Assembly: GCF_000384315.1 (NCBI RefSeq)
Contig: NZ_ARVW01000001.1
Span: 2,613,746 to 2,677,745 of the forward strand
Direction: 5' to 3'
Length of the DNA stretch: 64,000 bases
Source: Amycolatopsis nigrescens CSC17Ta-90
GTDB lineage: Bacteria; Actinomycetota; Actinomycetes; Mycobacteriales; Pseudonocardiaceae
Shown here: positions 16,123 through 25,134 of the stretch, in pieces
Position numbering within the stretch: the stretch's first letter is position 1
Layout: every line of letters starts with the position of its first letter
Notes under the pieces: generated by a model
Seen by the model: the letters and a program-made list of their open reading frames with translations, nothing else
Told to the model about the DNA's origin: nothing
Databases searched by the model: none
Program-made: the position numbers and the translations under genes

Positions 16123-17307
16123 GTGCCCATCGCGCTGCTTGCGCTGGCCGTCGGCGCCTTTGGCATCGGCACCACCGAGTTCGTCATGATGGGGGTGCTG
16201 CCGCAGGCCGCCGCCGACTTCGGGGTGTCCATTCCGACGGCCGGCTACCTGATCTCCGGCTACGCGCTCGGCGTGGTGGTCGGGGCGCCGCTGCTCACCG
16301 CGGCCGCCGTCCGGCTGCCCCGCAAGACCATGCTGCTGGCCATGATGGCCCTGTTCACCGTGGGCAACCTGCTCTTCGCGCTGTCACCGAACCAGGAGTT
16401 CGGCGTCGCCTTCCGCTTCCTCGCCGGGCTGCCGCACGGCGCGTTCTTCGGGGCCGGCGCGGTGGTCGCCTCCAGCCTGGTGCAGAAGGGCAACCGCGCC
16501 AAGGCGGTGTCCATGATGTTCATGGGCCTGACCACGGCCAACGTGGTGGGCGTGCCGCTGGGCACGCTGCTCGGCCAGCAGGTCGGCTGGCGTGCGACCT
16601 TCCTGGTGGTCGCGGTGATCGGCCTGGTCGCGATGGCCGCGATCGCCAAGCTGGTGCCGCACCAGGGCAAGCCGGCCGACCCGTCGCTGCGCGGCGAGCT
16701 CGGCGCGTTCCGCCGCCCGCAGGTCTGGCTGGCGCTGGCCATCGTCACCTTCGGCCTCGGCGGCGTGTTCGCCTGCCTGTCCTACGTGACGCCGATGATG
16801 ACCGATGTGGCCGGCTTTGCGCCGACCGACGTGACCCTGCTGCTGTCGCTGGCCGGGGTGGGCATGACGATCGGCAACTTCCTCGGCGGCAGGCTCGCGG
16901 ACAAGGCGCTGATGCCCAGCCTGTACGTGGCGCTGCTTTCGCTGGCCGCGGTGCTCGGCGTCTTCACCGTCACCGCGCAGGGCAAGGTCGGCGCGGCGAT
17001 CACCATCTTCGCGGTGGGCGTCGCCGGTTTCATGATCGGCCCGATGATGCAGGCGCGGATCATGGAGAAGGCCGGCGGCACTCCGTCGCTGGTCTCCGCG
17101 GCCGTGCAGTCGGCGTTCAACATCGCCAACTCCATCGGCGCCTACCTCGGCGGCCTTGTCATCGCCGGTGGCCTCGGCCTGGTCGCACCGAACTGGGTCG
17201 GCGCGCTGCTGGCCGTCTTCGGCCTCAGCCTGGCCGCGGTCTCCGGCGGCCTGGACAAGCGCCAGGCCAAGGCCGTCCCCGCCCCCGTCCTCGCCGACGC
17301 CCACTGA
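16123..17307 (+). CDS. MFS (DHA1-type) exporter
   Basis: GTG at 16123 follows GAGAGGAGAACC. The 394-residue product opens with PIALLALAVGAFGIGTTEFV, the helix 1 phrase of the AraJ/CmlR-like exporters. It has twelve helices, with TAAAVRLPRKTMLLAMM between helices 2 and 3 and FLVVAVIGLVAMAAIA in helix 6. It probably exports a small hydrophobic compound by proton antiport; related proteins include chloramphenicol exporters and sugar-efflux permeases. Its 5' leader contains nested inverted repeats. The C-terminus ends before a bidirectional hairpin at 17314-17343 shared with the next gene. Confidence 0.85.
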   Translation: MPIALLALAVGAFGIGTTEFVMMGVLPQAAADFGVSIPTAGYLISGYALGVVVGAPLLTAAAVRLPRKTMLLAMMALFTVGNLLFALSPNQEFGVAFRFLAGLPHGAFFGAGAVVASSLVQKGNRAKAVSMMFMGLTTANVVGVPLGTLLGQQVGWRATFLVVAVIGLVAMAAIAKLVPHQGKPADPSLRGELGAFRRPQVWLALAIVTFGLGGVFACLSYVTPMMTDVAGFAPTDVTLLLSLAGVGMTIGNFLGGRLADKALMPSLYVALLSLAAVLGVFTVTAQGKVGAAITIFAVGVAGFMIGPMMQARIMEKAGGTPSLVSAAVQSAFNIANSIGAYLGGLVIAGGLGLVAPNWVGALLAVFGLSLAAVSGGLDKRQAKAVPAPVLADAH

Positions 17308-17313
17308 CCGCCC

Positions 17314-17343
17314 GGAGCGCGTTTAGCCCGCTAAACGCGCTCC
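17314..17343. terminator. Bidirectional terminator hairpin (copy 1)
   Basis: The arm GGAGCGCGTTTAG at 17314-17326 pairs perfectly with CTAAACGCGCTCC at 17331-17343 around a four-base CCCG loop. It lies between the convergent stops at 17307 and 17323 (the second stop lies inside it). The same palindrome recurs at 40648-40675, also between convergent genes. Confidence 0.7.
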
Positions 17344-18882
17344 GGTGGCGAAGGGCTGGTGATCGGGGAAGCAGCGGACGTCCGGGGCGGGTAGTCGCAG
17401 GTCGATCAGGTACCGCTCCCGCAGCTGGTCGGTGCACGCGCTGCCGAGCGGGTTGTGTCCATGGCCGTCCACCACGACCAGCCGCACGTTCCCCAGCTGA
17501 CGGCGGGCGTCGTAGGCGAACTCCACCGACGTCACCGGGTCGAACCGGTTGTTGATCAGCAGCGCGGGGGTCTCCGAACGCAGGGTCCACGGCCCGCGGT
17601 AGCGCTGCGGGAAACCACCCGGCGGCGAGGGCCAGGACGCGCAGGCCTGCAGCTGGTACAGCCAGTGCCGGCCGTACACCGGCGCGTGCGCGTCGAACGC
17701 GCGGACCAACGACGGCCACAGCCCAGGGGTGCGCGGGAAGCTGTTGTCCGCACAGGAGATCGCGGTGTAGGAGTCCAGGAAGTCGAGCCGGAAAGCGGTC
17801 GCGGCGAAGATTTCCCGCAGCGGCGCGGGGTCACCGTCCGGCCCGAGCTCCAGGCCGGCGATCAGCTCGGCCAGCGCCGGCCAGCCCTGCCCGGTGTCGT
17901 AGAGCAGCTGGGCGTGCAGCGGGACGACGTCGCGGTAGTGCAGCTCCAGTGCGTCTCCGCCACGGCCGACGGTGATCGGCCCGCGCTTCAGCGTGTCCAG
18001 CACGGCCGCGTTGCGCGCCAGCGTGTTCCCGGCCAGCGGGCAGCGGGCCGCACCGGCTTCGGTGCACAGCCTGCCGAACTCGTTCAGCACCTCCACCGTG
18101 CCCGCCGACCGCCGCCACAACGTCTCCAGCGTGCGGTTCGTGTACTCGTCCGGATCGATCATGGCGTTGAGTTGCAGGGCACGGACGCGGTCGCCGAACA
18201 ACGCGCCGTAGACCTCGCCCAGGTAGCTCGCGTACGAACCACCGCTGAAGGTCATTTTCCGGTCGCCGACCGCCCGGCGCAGCAGGTCCAGGTCCATCGC
18301 CGCGTCCGCGGTGGTGAGATGCGCGAGCAGCCTGCCGTCGTGCTCGGCGCAGCCCCGCGCGTGCGCCCGGCTGGCCTGCTCGGCCTTGCGCTCTTCACCG
18401 GCGTTCGCCGGCGGCAGCACGGTCGCCGCCCAGAAACGCTCCTGGTCCTCCGGCGAGGCGAAGCAGCTGACCTGACGGCTCCGACCGATCCCGCGCTGGT
18501 CGAAGGTGACCACGTCGAACCGCCGGGCTAGCTCGCCGTCCGCCAGCGGACCGCCCTTCGCCGCGTCGAACCCCGAACCACCGGGACCGCCGACCGCGGT
18601 GAACAGGGTGCCGATCCGGTGCGCCGGATCGACGGCGGGCTGCCGGATCACCGCCAGCGGCAGCTTCTCCCTCTGCGGCCGGGTGTAATCGAGCGGCACC
18701 TCGGCGACCGCGCACTGGTATCGCTCGAGCCCGGCTTCCGTGCAGGGACTCCAGTCCAGCACCGGAGTACCGGCCGCGTCCGCCCGCACTACCAGCGCGT
18801 TCTCCGCGGCGGCCACCGGCGTTCCGATGAGCAGCAAGAGCGCGGCCAGCGCGCAGATCAACGTCTTCCTGAGGAGAGGCAC
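17323..18882 (-). CDS. Secreted TAP-type alpha/beta hydrolase (tripeptidyl aminopeptidase-like)
   Basis: The 519-residue product has a signal peptide (LLRKTLICALAALLLLIGTP, cut near AAAEN). The mature part shows the TAP hydrolase layout: IGTLFTAVGGPGGSGFD for the oxyanion loop, FDQRGIGRS, and MTFSGGSYASYLGEVYG with nucleophile Ser ~216. Late in the sequence NNRFDPVTSVEFA carries the Asp and VVVDGHGHNPLG the His. Paired Cys (for example CTEAG..YQCAV and the late CFPDHQ) suit an extracellular enzyme. It would trim tripeptides or esters outside the cell. The stop codon lies inside the terminator palindrome. It is transcribed alone. Confidence 0.85.
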   Translation of the reverse strand: MPLLRKTLICALAALLLLIGTPVAAAENALVVRADAAGTPVLDWSPCTEAGLERYQCAVAEVPLDYTRPQREKLPLAVIRQPAVDPAHRIGTLFTAVGGPGGSGFDAAKGGPLADGELARRFDVVTFDQRGIGRSRQVSCFASPEDQERFWAATVLPPANAGEERKAEQASRAHARGCAEHDGRLLAHLTTADAAMDLDLLRRAVGDRKMTFSGGSYASYLGEVYGALFGDRVRALQLNAMIDPDEYTNRTLETLWRRSAGTVEVLNEFGRLCTEAGAARCPLAGNTLARNAAVLDTLKRGPITVGRGGDALELHYRDVVPLHAQLLYDTGQGWPALAELIAGLELGPDGDPAPLREIFAATAFRLDFLDSYTAISCADNSFPRTPGLWPSLVRAFDAHAPVYGRHWLYQLQACASWPSPPGGFPQRYRGPWTLRSETPALLINNRFDPVTSVEFAYDARRQLGNVRLVVVDGHGHNPLGSACTDQLRERYLIDLRLPAPDVRCFPDHQPFATGARLAG

Positions 18883-18950
18883 GGCTCAGATCCTGGCCGC
18901 ATCCCGAGCCGTCGTCGTCCTCCGAAGGAACGAGATCAGCAGGAACGAGA

Positions 18951-19256
18951 TCAGCCGAACGGGCCACCGGTGATGGTGAAGGCGATGAACAGCACCAGCA
19001 CCCCGAGACCGGCGTAGCTGAGCACGTCCACCGGCCGCCCGCGGATCGCCAGCAACCCGGCCTGCTCGTCCGAGAGCACCGCCCGCTGCACCGCCGCGAT
19101 CAGCAGCGCGGCACCGATGATCACCGCGCCCTGCCGCCAGTGGTACTGCCAGATCCGCACCCCGGCGACCGCCACCAGCAGCAGCACGATCGCGAACGGG
19201 AGGTGGGCGACCAGCGGGCCACCGCGGCCGCGGCGCGGGGTGGTCACGGCGGTCAA
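18951..19256 (-). CDS. DUF3017 membrane protein
   Basis: The 101-residue product has a basic N-terminus (TPRRGRGGP) and three membrane helices: [37 protein letters not shown] and [19 protein letters not shown]. Actinobacteria commonly keep a DUF3017 gene directly after folD, as here: its start overlaps the folD stop by four bases (19253-19256), which indicates translational coupling. Its role is unknown. Confidence 0.85.
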   Translation of the reverse strand: MTAVTTPRRGRGGPLVAHLPFAIVLLLVAVAGVRIWQYHWRQGAVIIGAALLIAAVQRAVLSDEQAGLLAIRGRPVDVLSYAGLGVLVLFIAFTITGGPFG

Positions 19257-20113
19257 CCCGCTGCCCGCTCGGCGGCTTCCACCACGTTGCGGACCAGCAT
19301 CGCCCTGGTCATCGGGCCGACCCCACCGGGGTTCGGGGCCAGGAAGCCGGCGACCTCCCCGACACCGGGCGCCACGTCACCGGCGAGCTTCCCGTCCACC
19401 CTGGAGACGCCGACGTCGAGCACCGCGGCACCGGGCTTGACCATGTCCGGGGTGATCAGGCCGGGCGAACCGGCCGCGGCGACCACGATGTCCGCGCGCC
19501 GCACCTCCGCGGCCAGGTCACGGGTACCGGTGTGGCACAGGGTGACGGTGGCGTTCTCGCTGCGGCGGGTCAGCAGCAGGCCGAGCGTCCGGCCCACCGT
19601 GATACCGCGGCCGACCACAGTGACCTGCGCGCCGGCCAGCGGGACGTCGTAACGGCGAAGCAGCTCCACGATGCCGAGCGGGGTGCACGGCAGCGGCGCG
19701 GCCTCGTTGAGCACCAGCCTGCCGAGGCTGACCGGAGCCAGGCCGTCGGCGTCCTTGGCCGGGTCGATCCGCTCCAGGATCGCGCCGGCGTCCAGGTGCG
19801 CGGGCAGCGGCAGCTGCACGATGTAGCCGTGGCAGGCGGGGTCGGCGTTGAGCTCGTCCACCACCGCCGCCAGCTTCTCCTGGGTGATGTCCGCGGGCAG
19901 GTCCCGGCGCAGCGAGTTCACCCCGACCTTGGCGCTGTCCGCGTGCTTCATCTTCACGTAGGAGTGCGAACCGGGGTCGTCACCGACCAGCACGGTGGCC
20001 AGCCCGGGGACGATTCCCCGTTCGGCGAGTGCGGCCACCCGCGGCTTGAGCTCCGCGAAGATGGCGTCCTTGGTTGCCTTGCCGTCCAGAACCGTCGCCG
20101 TCACGGCCCCCAT
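19253..20113 (-). CDS. folD: Methylenetetrahydrofolate dehydrogenase/cyclohydrolase
   Basis: The 286-residue product shows FolD signatures: [20 protein letters not shown] with the catalytic Lys of the YxxxK motif, a [20 protein letters not shown] stretch with the DG following, [18 protein letters not shown] as NADP loop, and [14 protein letters not shown] near the C-terminus. It interconverts methylene-, methenyl- and formyl-tetrahydrofolate in one-carbon metabolism. ATG at 20113 ([12 protein letters not shown]) was preferred because it matches the usual N-terminus of actinobacterial FolD; a GTG at 20104 is the alternative. It is coupled to the DUF3017 gene and lies 17 bases after the YdcZ-type transporter on the same strand. 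Confidence 0.92.
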   Translation of the reverse strand: MGAVTATVLDGKATKDAIFAELKPRVAALAERGIVPGLATVLVGDDPGSHSYVKMKHADSAKVGVNSLRRDLPADITQEKLAAVVDELNADPACHGYIVQLPLPAHLDAGAILERIDPAKDADGLAPVSLGRLVLNEAAPLPCTPLGIVELLRRYDVPLAGAQVTVVGRGITVGRTLGLLLTRRSENATVTLCHTGTRDLAAEVRRADIVVAAAGSPGLITPDMVKPGAAVLDVGVSRVDGKLAGDVAPGVGEVAGFLAPNPGGVGPMTRAMLVRNVVEAAERAAG

Positions 20114-20130
20114 TCTGGCAAAGGGGGTGA

Positions 20131-21117
20131 TCAGGCGTCGCGCTGGCCGCCGGTCGGCCATGCCGCGATCACGATCGCGACCAGAGCGATCGCGGTACCG
20201 ACCAGGGTCTGCCCGCTCAGGTGCCTGCCGGCCGCGGGAAGCAGCAGGTCCAGCAGCACCGAGCCGATCAGCTGCCCGGCGATCGCGGACAGCCCGAGCA
20301 GCAGCACGCCGGTCCACTTCACCACGAACGAGGCCAGCGCGATGAACACGATGCCGACCACCCCGCCGAGGTAGAGCACCGGGTTCGACGGGAAGCCCAC
20401 CGGCCCGCCGCGCAGCACCAGCGACACCAGCCAGCCCAGCACCAGCACCGCGGTACCGACCGCGAAGTTCACCAGCGTCGCGGTGAGCGCGCTGTCCGCG
20501 ACGGATTTGACCCTGCCGTTGATCGCCTGCTGCACGGCCAGCAGCGCCCCCGCCACCAGCGGCAGGACCAGCATCCAGAGCGCGGCACCGTTGTCCCCGA
20601 GGCCGCCGGAGAGGGAGAACGCCACCGCGGCCAGGGTGAGCAGGGCGCCGAGCACCCTCGGCCAGGTCAGCGGCTGGCCACCGGCGGGACCGAGCCCGGC
20701 GCGGTCCACGAACAGGCCGCTGATCGTCTGGCCGCCCACCACACCGACGGTGAACAGCGCGATACCGAGCGCCGTGACGGTGATCGACTGACTGGCCACG
20801 AAGGTCGCTCCACCGACTCCGCCGAGGCAGTGCCACGGTTGGAGCGTTCGCGACCGCACCGCCGCGCGGACGTTGCCGATCCCTCGCCGCATCGTCGTGG
20901 AGAACGGCAACGCGAGCAGCAGCAGGAGCAGCCCGCCGCCGAAGGAGATCACCGCGGCCAGCATGGAGTCGTGCAGTTCGGCGCCGAGCTGGCCGTTCAC
21001 CCTGCCCTGCGCGGCCATGGCGATACCGGAAACAAGTGCGAAAAGAACGCCTAATGCCCGTTCTGTCCGGGGCGTCCGTTCAGTCCGGGTATTCGGCGAA
21101 ATACTCACCGTGTTCAT
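20131..21117 (-). CDS. YdcZ/DUF606-type membrane transporter
   Basis: ATG at 21117 has GGAG four bases upstream; the same frame continues far upstream without a start site and is not coding there. The 328-residue product has ten hydrophobic segments arranged as two five-helix repeats. Each repeat opens with a similar phrase ([20 protein letters not shown] and [20 protein letters not shown]), which is diagnostic for the DUF606/YdcZ branch of the drug/metabolite transporter superfamily. The substrate is unknown. It precedes folD on the same strand. Confidence 0.85.
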   Translation of the reverse strand: MNTVSISPNTRTERTPRTERALGVLFALVSGIAMAAQGRVNGQLGAELHDSMLAAVISFGGGLLLLLLALPFSTTMRRGIGNVRAAVRSRTLQPWHCLGGVGGATFVASQSITVTALGIALFTVGVVGGQTISGLFVDRAGLGPAGGQPLTWPRVLGALLTLAAVAFSLSGGLGDNGAALWMLVLPLVAGALLAVQQAINGRVKSVADSALTATLVNFAVGTAVLVLGWLVSLVLRGGPVGFPSNPVLYLGGVVGIVFIALASFVVKWTGVLLLGLSAIAGQLIGSVLLDLLLPAAGRHLSGQTLVGTAIALVAIVIAAWPTGGQRDA

Positions 21118-21285
21118 CGGACTCCATTGTCCACCCGCCAACGGCGTGGCACGGCCACCGGCTGGGGCAATGGGGGTAAATTCACACCCCCGGTTGGGCG
21201 AGGTGAGCAGCCTGCAACGCCAGGTGGGAACCACTGATCCAGGGATGCCCGTGCATAAGCGAGCCTGACAAGTCAAAATGTTCAG

Positions 21286-23616
21286 GTGGCACAACCGACG
21301 ACCCAGCTGAACGCGACCGAGCAGGACACCCTGGTCAAGCAGATCGGCCTTGCCCTGCTCCGCGCTGCCCCACGCGATTGGCGCCGGGTGACCGCGGAGT
21401 ACCGAGCGGTCGGCCGATACCACGAGATGACCGGGGAGATCATCACCGGCGACGGCACTTCCCACGAGTGGGTGGCCACACACGACATCGCGACGCTGTT
21501 CGGCAGGCTGCGCGGCGGCATGTACCGGGACGGCCGCGGCACCTGGTTCAACGCGCGCTACCAGCTCGACCACCCGTCCAGCTACAACCTGGAGTACGAC
21601 CGCGAAGAGCCGCAGTGGGACCTGATGCCGCCGCCGCAGGCCTATGCCGACGAGCTGCGCATGTTCCCCCGCGCCGAGGAGAACGTGCCGGAGTGGCTGA
21701 TGCGCCGGATGTCCGGCCTCACCCCGGAGCAGCCGGGCCCCCGGTTCCGGGTGGCCCGCATCTTCGACGGCGCCGGCCCCAGCGGGCACCCGGTGATCAA
21801 CCGCCCCGACCTCGAGGTCGAGGAGCAGGACCGGCTGCTCGAGTACCTGGACACCGCGCCGGTGGTGCTGTCCGAGCGCACCTACGACGTGGACCGGCTG
21901 GCCACCACGCCGGCCAACACCGTGCCGGTCGCCTTCCACACCGACGGGGTGTGGATCTGGCCGGCCGCGGTCAACTTCTACCTCCGCGAGTACGGGGTCT
22001 CCCCGGAAGCCGAGCTGGTGGAGCACGTCCGTGCCAGCCGGTTCGTCGTGCCCGAGGTGCCCGAGCAGGCGATGCAGGCGGCGGGCGCGCACCTGACCCG
22101 CGGCAATCCGCCGCCCCGGGCCGCTCCGGCGCCACCTCCGCCGCCGCCACCTCCGCCACCCGCGCCGGAACCGGTCGCGGCACCGGTCGGTGAAGAAACC
22201 AGGTACACCGAACCGGAACCGGCGTACGACCAGTTCGAACCGGCCTACGAGGAACACTTCGACCAGCACGCGTACGAAACTCCGGAAGAAGCCGCCGAAG
22301 AGCAGCCCGAGGAGCAACCGCCCGCGTACGAAGAGGCCGTTGACGAGACACCGGTGTCCGTCTTCGAACCGGGCCCGAGCATCGATCCCGGCCCGATGAC
22401 CATGGTCGCCGCGCCGGTTACGAACGGCACGCCGGCCAAGCGCCCCGCAGCGGGGCCGGATTCGGAGGACACCGGCCCGCAGACCCGGCTGGTCAACCCG
22501 GTCACGGTGCCGGCCACCCCGGCCGCGGCGCCCCCGGCCCCGTCCCCGGAACAACCGGCGCCCGTGCTCGACGAACTGCAGCAGAAGCTCGACGAGCTGG
22601 GTGTCCCGGACGACCACTACCGGATCGGTGAACCCGCCGAGTACGGCTGGAGCGTCGAGGAGGTGGAGTCCGGCTGGCGGGTCGGCTGGTACGACGGTGA
22701 GCTGACCAACCCCGCGGTCTTCGGGGACGCCGAGGACGCGGCCGCCTTCATGCTGGGCAAGCTGCTGCTCGTGCCGGACGGCAGGGCCCCCTCGGAGCCA
22801 GCACCAGCACCAGCACCCGCGCCGGCGCAGGCAGCGGCTCCGGTCGAAGCTCCGCCCGAGCCGCCGCCAGCCCCGGCGCCGGTCAAGAAGCAGCGTCCGG
22901 TGCTGGCCACCGTGTCACCCGACATCGCCACCGGGGCGCGCCCGGTGCCGGACCGGTCCGAGGCGGAACCCACCCAGCTGGCCATGTCCCCGGTCGCCGA
23001 ACCGGCCGCACCGCCGGAGCCGGCGCCCCGGCCCGCGGCCGCCGCGCCGCGGCCACCGGTCGCCGAACCGCCGCCGCCCGCTCCCGGCTCGCTGGCCGAG
23101 CGGCTGGAGGAGTCCGGTGCACCGCGTGGCGGTGGAGCCAGCGCGCTGCCGCCACCGGCCCCGCCGCGCCGGGAGCCCCCGCCGGCACCGCCGCGCCGGG
23201 AGGAGCCTGCCCGGCCCGCCGCCGCGGCCGCACCGTCCGACCAGCGTGCCCCCGGCGGCCAGCCGTGGCCGATCCAGCCGTTCCCCGGCGAGCCGCCGCT
23301 GACCCTGTTCCGCGGCAAGGAGATGCGCGAACTGCCGGTGGGCAGCGAGCTGGACCGGTTCGGCGGCCCGAACGGCAACCTGACCTACGCGGCGGGGACC
23401 CCGTTCGAGGAACGCTCGCTGGTCCCGGAATGGGTCAGCCGGCCGTACCACGTCTACCGCGTGCAACGGCCGCTGGAGACGCTGGCCGGGGTGGCCATCC
23501 CGTGGTTCAACCAGCCCGGTGGCGGCGCCGCGTACCTGCTGCCGGCGTCGATCGAGGAACTGGTCGCCGAAGGTGACCTGATCGAACTCGACCCGGGCGA
23601 GCCGCCCGTCGACTAG
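21286..23616 (+). CDS. YezG-like/proline-rich/TNT-domain fusion protein (putative NAD glycohydrolase toxin)
   Basis: The 776-residue product has three parts. Residues ~8-135 (VKQIGLALLRAAPRDWRRVT, GTWFNARYQLDH, EEPQWDLMPP, ELRMFPRAEENVPEWL) resemble the YezG/DUF600 fold better known from immunity proteins. A Pro/Ala/Glu-rich stretch of ~400 residues is interrupted at ~563-630 by a small domain (LDELGVPDDHYRIG, then ESGWRVGWYDGE). Residues ~670-776 are a TNT domain: LPVGSELDRFGGPNG, GTPFEERSLVPEWVSRPYHV with H722, and IPWFNQPGGGAAYLLP with Q743. TNT domains hydrolyse NAD, as in the tuberculosis necrotizing toxin. No signal peptide is seen, so export would need another route. The GTG start has only a weak ribosome site. 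Confidence 0.8.
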   Translation: MAQPTTQLNATEQDTLVKQIGLALLRAAPRDWRRVTAEYRAVGRYHEMTGEIITGDGTSHEWVATHDIATLFGRLRGGMYRDGRGTWFNARYQLDHPSSYNLEYDREEPQWDLMPPPQAYADELRMFPRAEENVPEWLMRRMSGLTPEQPGPRFRVARIFDGAGPSGHPVINRPDLEVEEQDRLLEYLDTAPVVLSERTYDVDRLATTPANTVPVAFHTDGVWIWPAAVNFYLREYGVSPEAELVEHVRASRFVVPEVPEQAMQAAGAHLTRGNPPPRAAPAPPPPPPPPPPAPEPVAAPVGEETRYTEPEPAYDQFEPAYEEHFDQHAYETPEEAAEEQPEEQPPAYEEAVDETPVSVFEPGPSIDPGPMTMVAAPVTNGTPAKRPAAGPDSEDTGPQTRLVNPVTVPATPAAAPPAPSPEQPAPVLDELQQKLDELGVPDDHYRIGEPAEYGWSVEEVESGWRVGWYDGELTNPAVFGDAEDAAAFMLGKLLLVPDGRAPSEPAPAPAPAPAQAAAPVEAPPEPPPAPAPVKKQRPVLATVSPDIATGARPVPDRSEAEPTQLAMSPVAEPAAPPEPAPRPAAAAPRPPVAEPPPPAPGSLAERLEESGAPRGGGASALPPPAPPRREPPPAPPRREEPARPAAAAAPSDQRAPGGQPWPIQPFPGEPPLTLFRGKEMRELPVGSELDRFGGPNGNLTYAAGTPFEERSLVPEWVSRPYHVYRVQRPLETLAGVAIPWFNQPGGGAAYLLPASIEELVAEGDLIELDPGEPPVD

Positions 23617-23620
23617 CGGG

Positions 23621-24214
23621 TTACTGCACCACCAGGCCGTGTGCGGCGGCGAACGCCATCGCGGTCTCCAGGTCGATCCGCGCCCCGGCCAGTTTCGCCT
23701 GGCGCAGGCCGTTCGCGTCCAGTTTGGCGCCGCGCAGGTCGGCGCCTTCGAGCCGGGCGTCGGCCAGCCTGGCCCCGGTCAGGTCCGCGCCGCGCAGGTC
23801 CGTCTCGGTCAGGTCCGCGTCCACCAGGTTGGCTTCGCGCAGCCGCAGCCCGGACAGGTCCAGCCGCCGCAGCCGCGCACCGCCGAGCCCGGCCAGCGAC
23901 AGGTCCGTCTCCCGGATCAGCACCGACCGGAATTGACAGTCCACAAAGGACGTTCCCAGGAAGGAGCAGCCGGTCCACCGGCTCTCCGCGAGCACGGTCC
24001 GGTCGAAGGTGCAGGACCGGAAGGCGGAGGCCTGGTGCCGGGAAGCACCGAGGTCGGCCTTGCTGAAGTCGCACTCGTCGAAGGTGCAGCCCTGGGTGAG
24101 CAGCCCCCGCAGGTCCGCCTCACCGAAGTCGCAACGGACGAATTGCCTTTTGTCCCACCGTGCCCGCGACAGCACCGCGTCTCGGTAGTCCTCACCGGTT
24201 TCGATTTCACCCAC
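23621..24214 (-). CDS. Pentapeptide-repeat protein
   Basis: The 197-residue product is made mostly of A(D/N)LxX pentapeptides: FGEADLRGLL, FSKADLGASR, then a long run from LSLAGLGGARLRRLDLSGLR through ADLTETDLRGADLTGARLAD. Such proteins form a right-handed quadrilateral helix. Family members range from DNA-mimicking gyrase protectors (MfpA, Qnr) to proteins of unknown role. It is convergent with the TNT-protein gene, the stops being only four bases apart. A protective role toward that toxin is not supported by anything seen here. Confidence 0.85.
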   Translation of the reverse strand: MGEIETGEDYRDAVLSRARWDKRQFVRCDFGEADLRGLLTQGCTFDECDFSKADLGASRHQASAFRSCTFDRTVLAESRWTGCSFLGTSFVDCQFRSVLIRETDLSLAGLGGARLRRLDLSGLRLREANLVDADLTETDLRGADLTGARLADARLEGADLRGAKLDANGLRQAKLAGARIDLETAMAFAAAHGLVVQ

Positions 24215-24226
24215 CCGGTGAGCCTT

Positions 24227-25093
24227 TCAGCCGATGAGGTGGCGGTAGCTGTCAGGGTTGCGTTCGAGGTAACCGGCGAAGGACTGCGCCGGATGCCCGG
24301 TCAGATCCGGCACGGCGGTGGTGACGGTGTCCAGCTCGCCGTTGGCGATGGCCTCGTACGAGCTCACCCAGCCGTCGAGCTCCCAGTCGGCGGCGCCGTA
24401 CCCCGCCCGTGACGCGTAGGCCTCCGCACGGGTTTCCGGCTGGTAGGTAATGGTTCGCCCGGTGCGGCGGCTCAGTTCTTCCGCCGCTTCGGCGAGAGTC
24501 AGCGCCTGTGGCCCGGTGAGGTCGTAGGTGACGTTGTCGTGTCCCTGCCCCAGCAGGACCGCCGTGGCCGCGTCGGCGATGTCCTCGTGCGCGACCGCGG
24601 CGAGCCGCCCGTCACCGGCCGGGCCGCGGAGTACCCCGTCCTTCCCGGTCATGGCGGGCAACGCGGCCAGGTAGAGGCTGTCGCGCAGGAAGGTGTGGCG
24701 CAGCCCGGTGGACCGGATGTGCTCCTCGGTGTGCCAGTGGTCGCGGCCGAAGGTGAAGGTCGCGTCCGGTGCGGCGGCCAGGAACGACACGTAGACGATC
24801 CGTTCGACACCCGCCGCGACCGCGGCGTCGATCGCGGTGACGTGCTCGCGCACCCTGTCCTGGCTTTCGTGCGCGGAGACCAGGAAAAGCGTGCCCGCGC
24901 CGTCGATCGCACGGCGCATCGCCTCCGCGTCGCCGTAGCCGGCGGGCGGCGCCGCGACGGCGCCGGGCAGTTCCGGCAACCGGGACTGGTCCCGGCCGAG
25001 CAGCCGCGGCGCCGCCTCCGCCTCGGCGAGCCGCCGCGCGACCCGGCCACCGAGTGCGCCGGTCGCTCCGGTGACGGCGATGACCGGATTCAT
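24227..25093 (-). CDS. NmrA-like NAD(P)-binding protein
   Basis: The 288-residue product starts VIAVTGATGALGGRVARRLA, the Rossmann GxxGxxG of the atypical short-chain dehydrogenase group. It continues with LLGRDQSRLPELPG, GTLFLVSAHESQDRV and RIVYVSFLAAAPDATFTFGR. There is no YxxxK catalytic pair in the usual place, as in NmrA/QOR2-like sensors or quinone reductases. A DLTGPQALTLAEAAEELSRR segment is typical of this subgroup. It likely acts as a cytoplasmic quinone reductase or redox sensor. The ATG at 25093 follows AGGGGCGTCCC. It sits 12 bases before the pentapeptide gene on the same strand. Confidence 0.75.
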   Translation of the reverse strand: MNPVIAVTGATGALGGRVARRLAEAEAAPRLLGRDQSRLPELPGAVAAPPAGYGDAEAMRRAIDGAGTLFLVSAHESQDRVREHVTAIDAAVAAGVERIVYVSFLAAAPDATFTFGRDHWHTEEHIRSTGLRHTFLRDSLYLAALPAMTGKDGVLRGPAGDGRLAAVAHEDIADAATAVLLGQGHDNVTYDLTGPQALTLAEAAEELSRRTGRTITYQPETRAEAYASRAGYGAADWELDGWVSSYEAIANGELDTVTTAVPDLTGHPAQSFAGYLERNPDSYRHLIG

Positions 25094-25134
25094 GGGACGC
25101 CCCTTCCTACGACGATCGGCCCGACGGTAGCCCG

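Noticed and set aside
22120..22180. CCGCCGCC-type tandem repeat in the TNT-protein gene
   Set aside because: It encodes a poly-Pro stretch of the linker, and similar runs elsewhere in the gene are also in frame; not an independent repeat element.
21118..22617. Upstream extension of the YdcZ-type transporter frame on the minus strand
   Set aside because: The extension overlaps the TNT-protein gene antisense, and a good start with ribosome site is at 21117.
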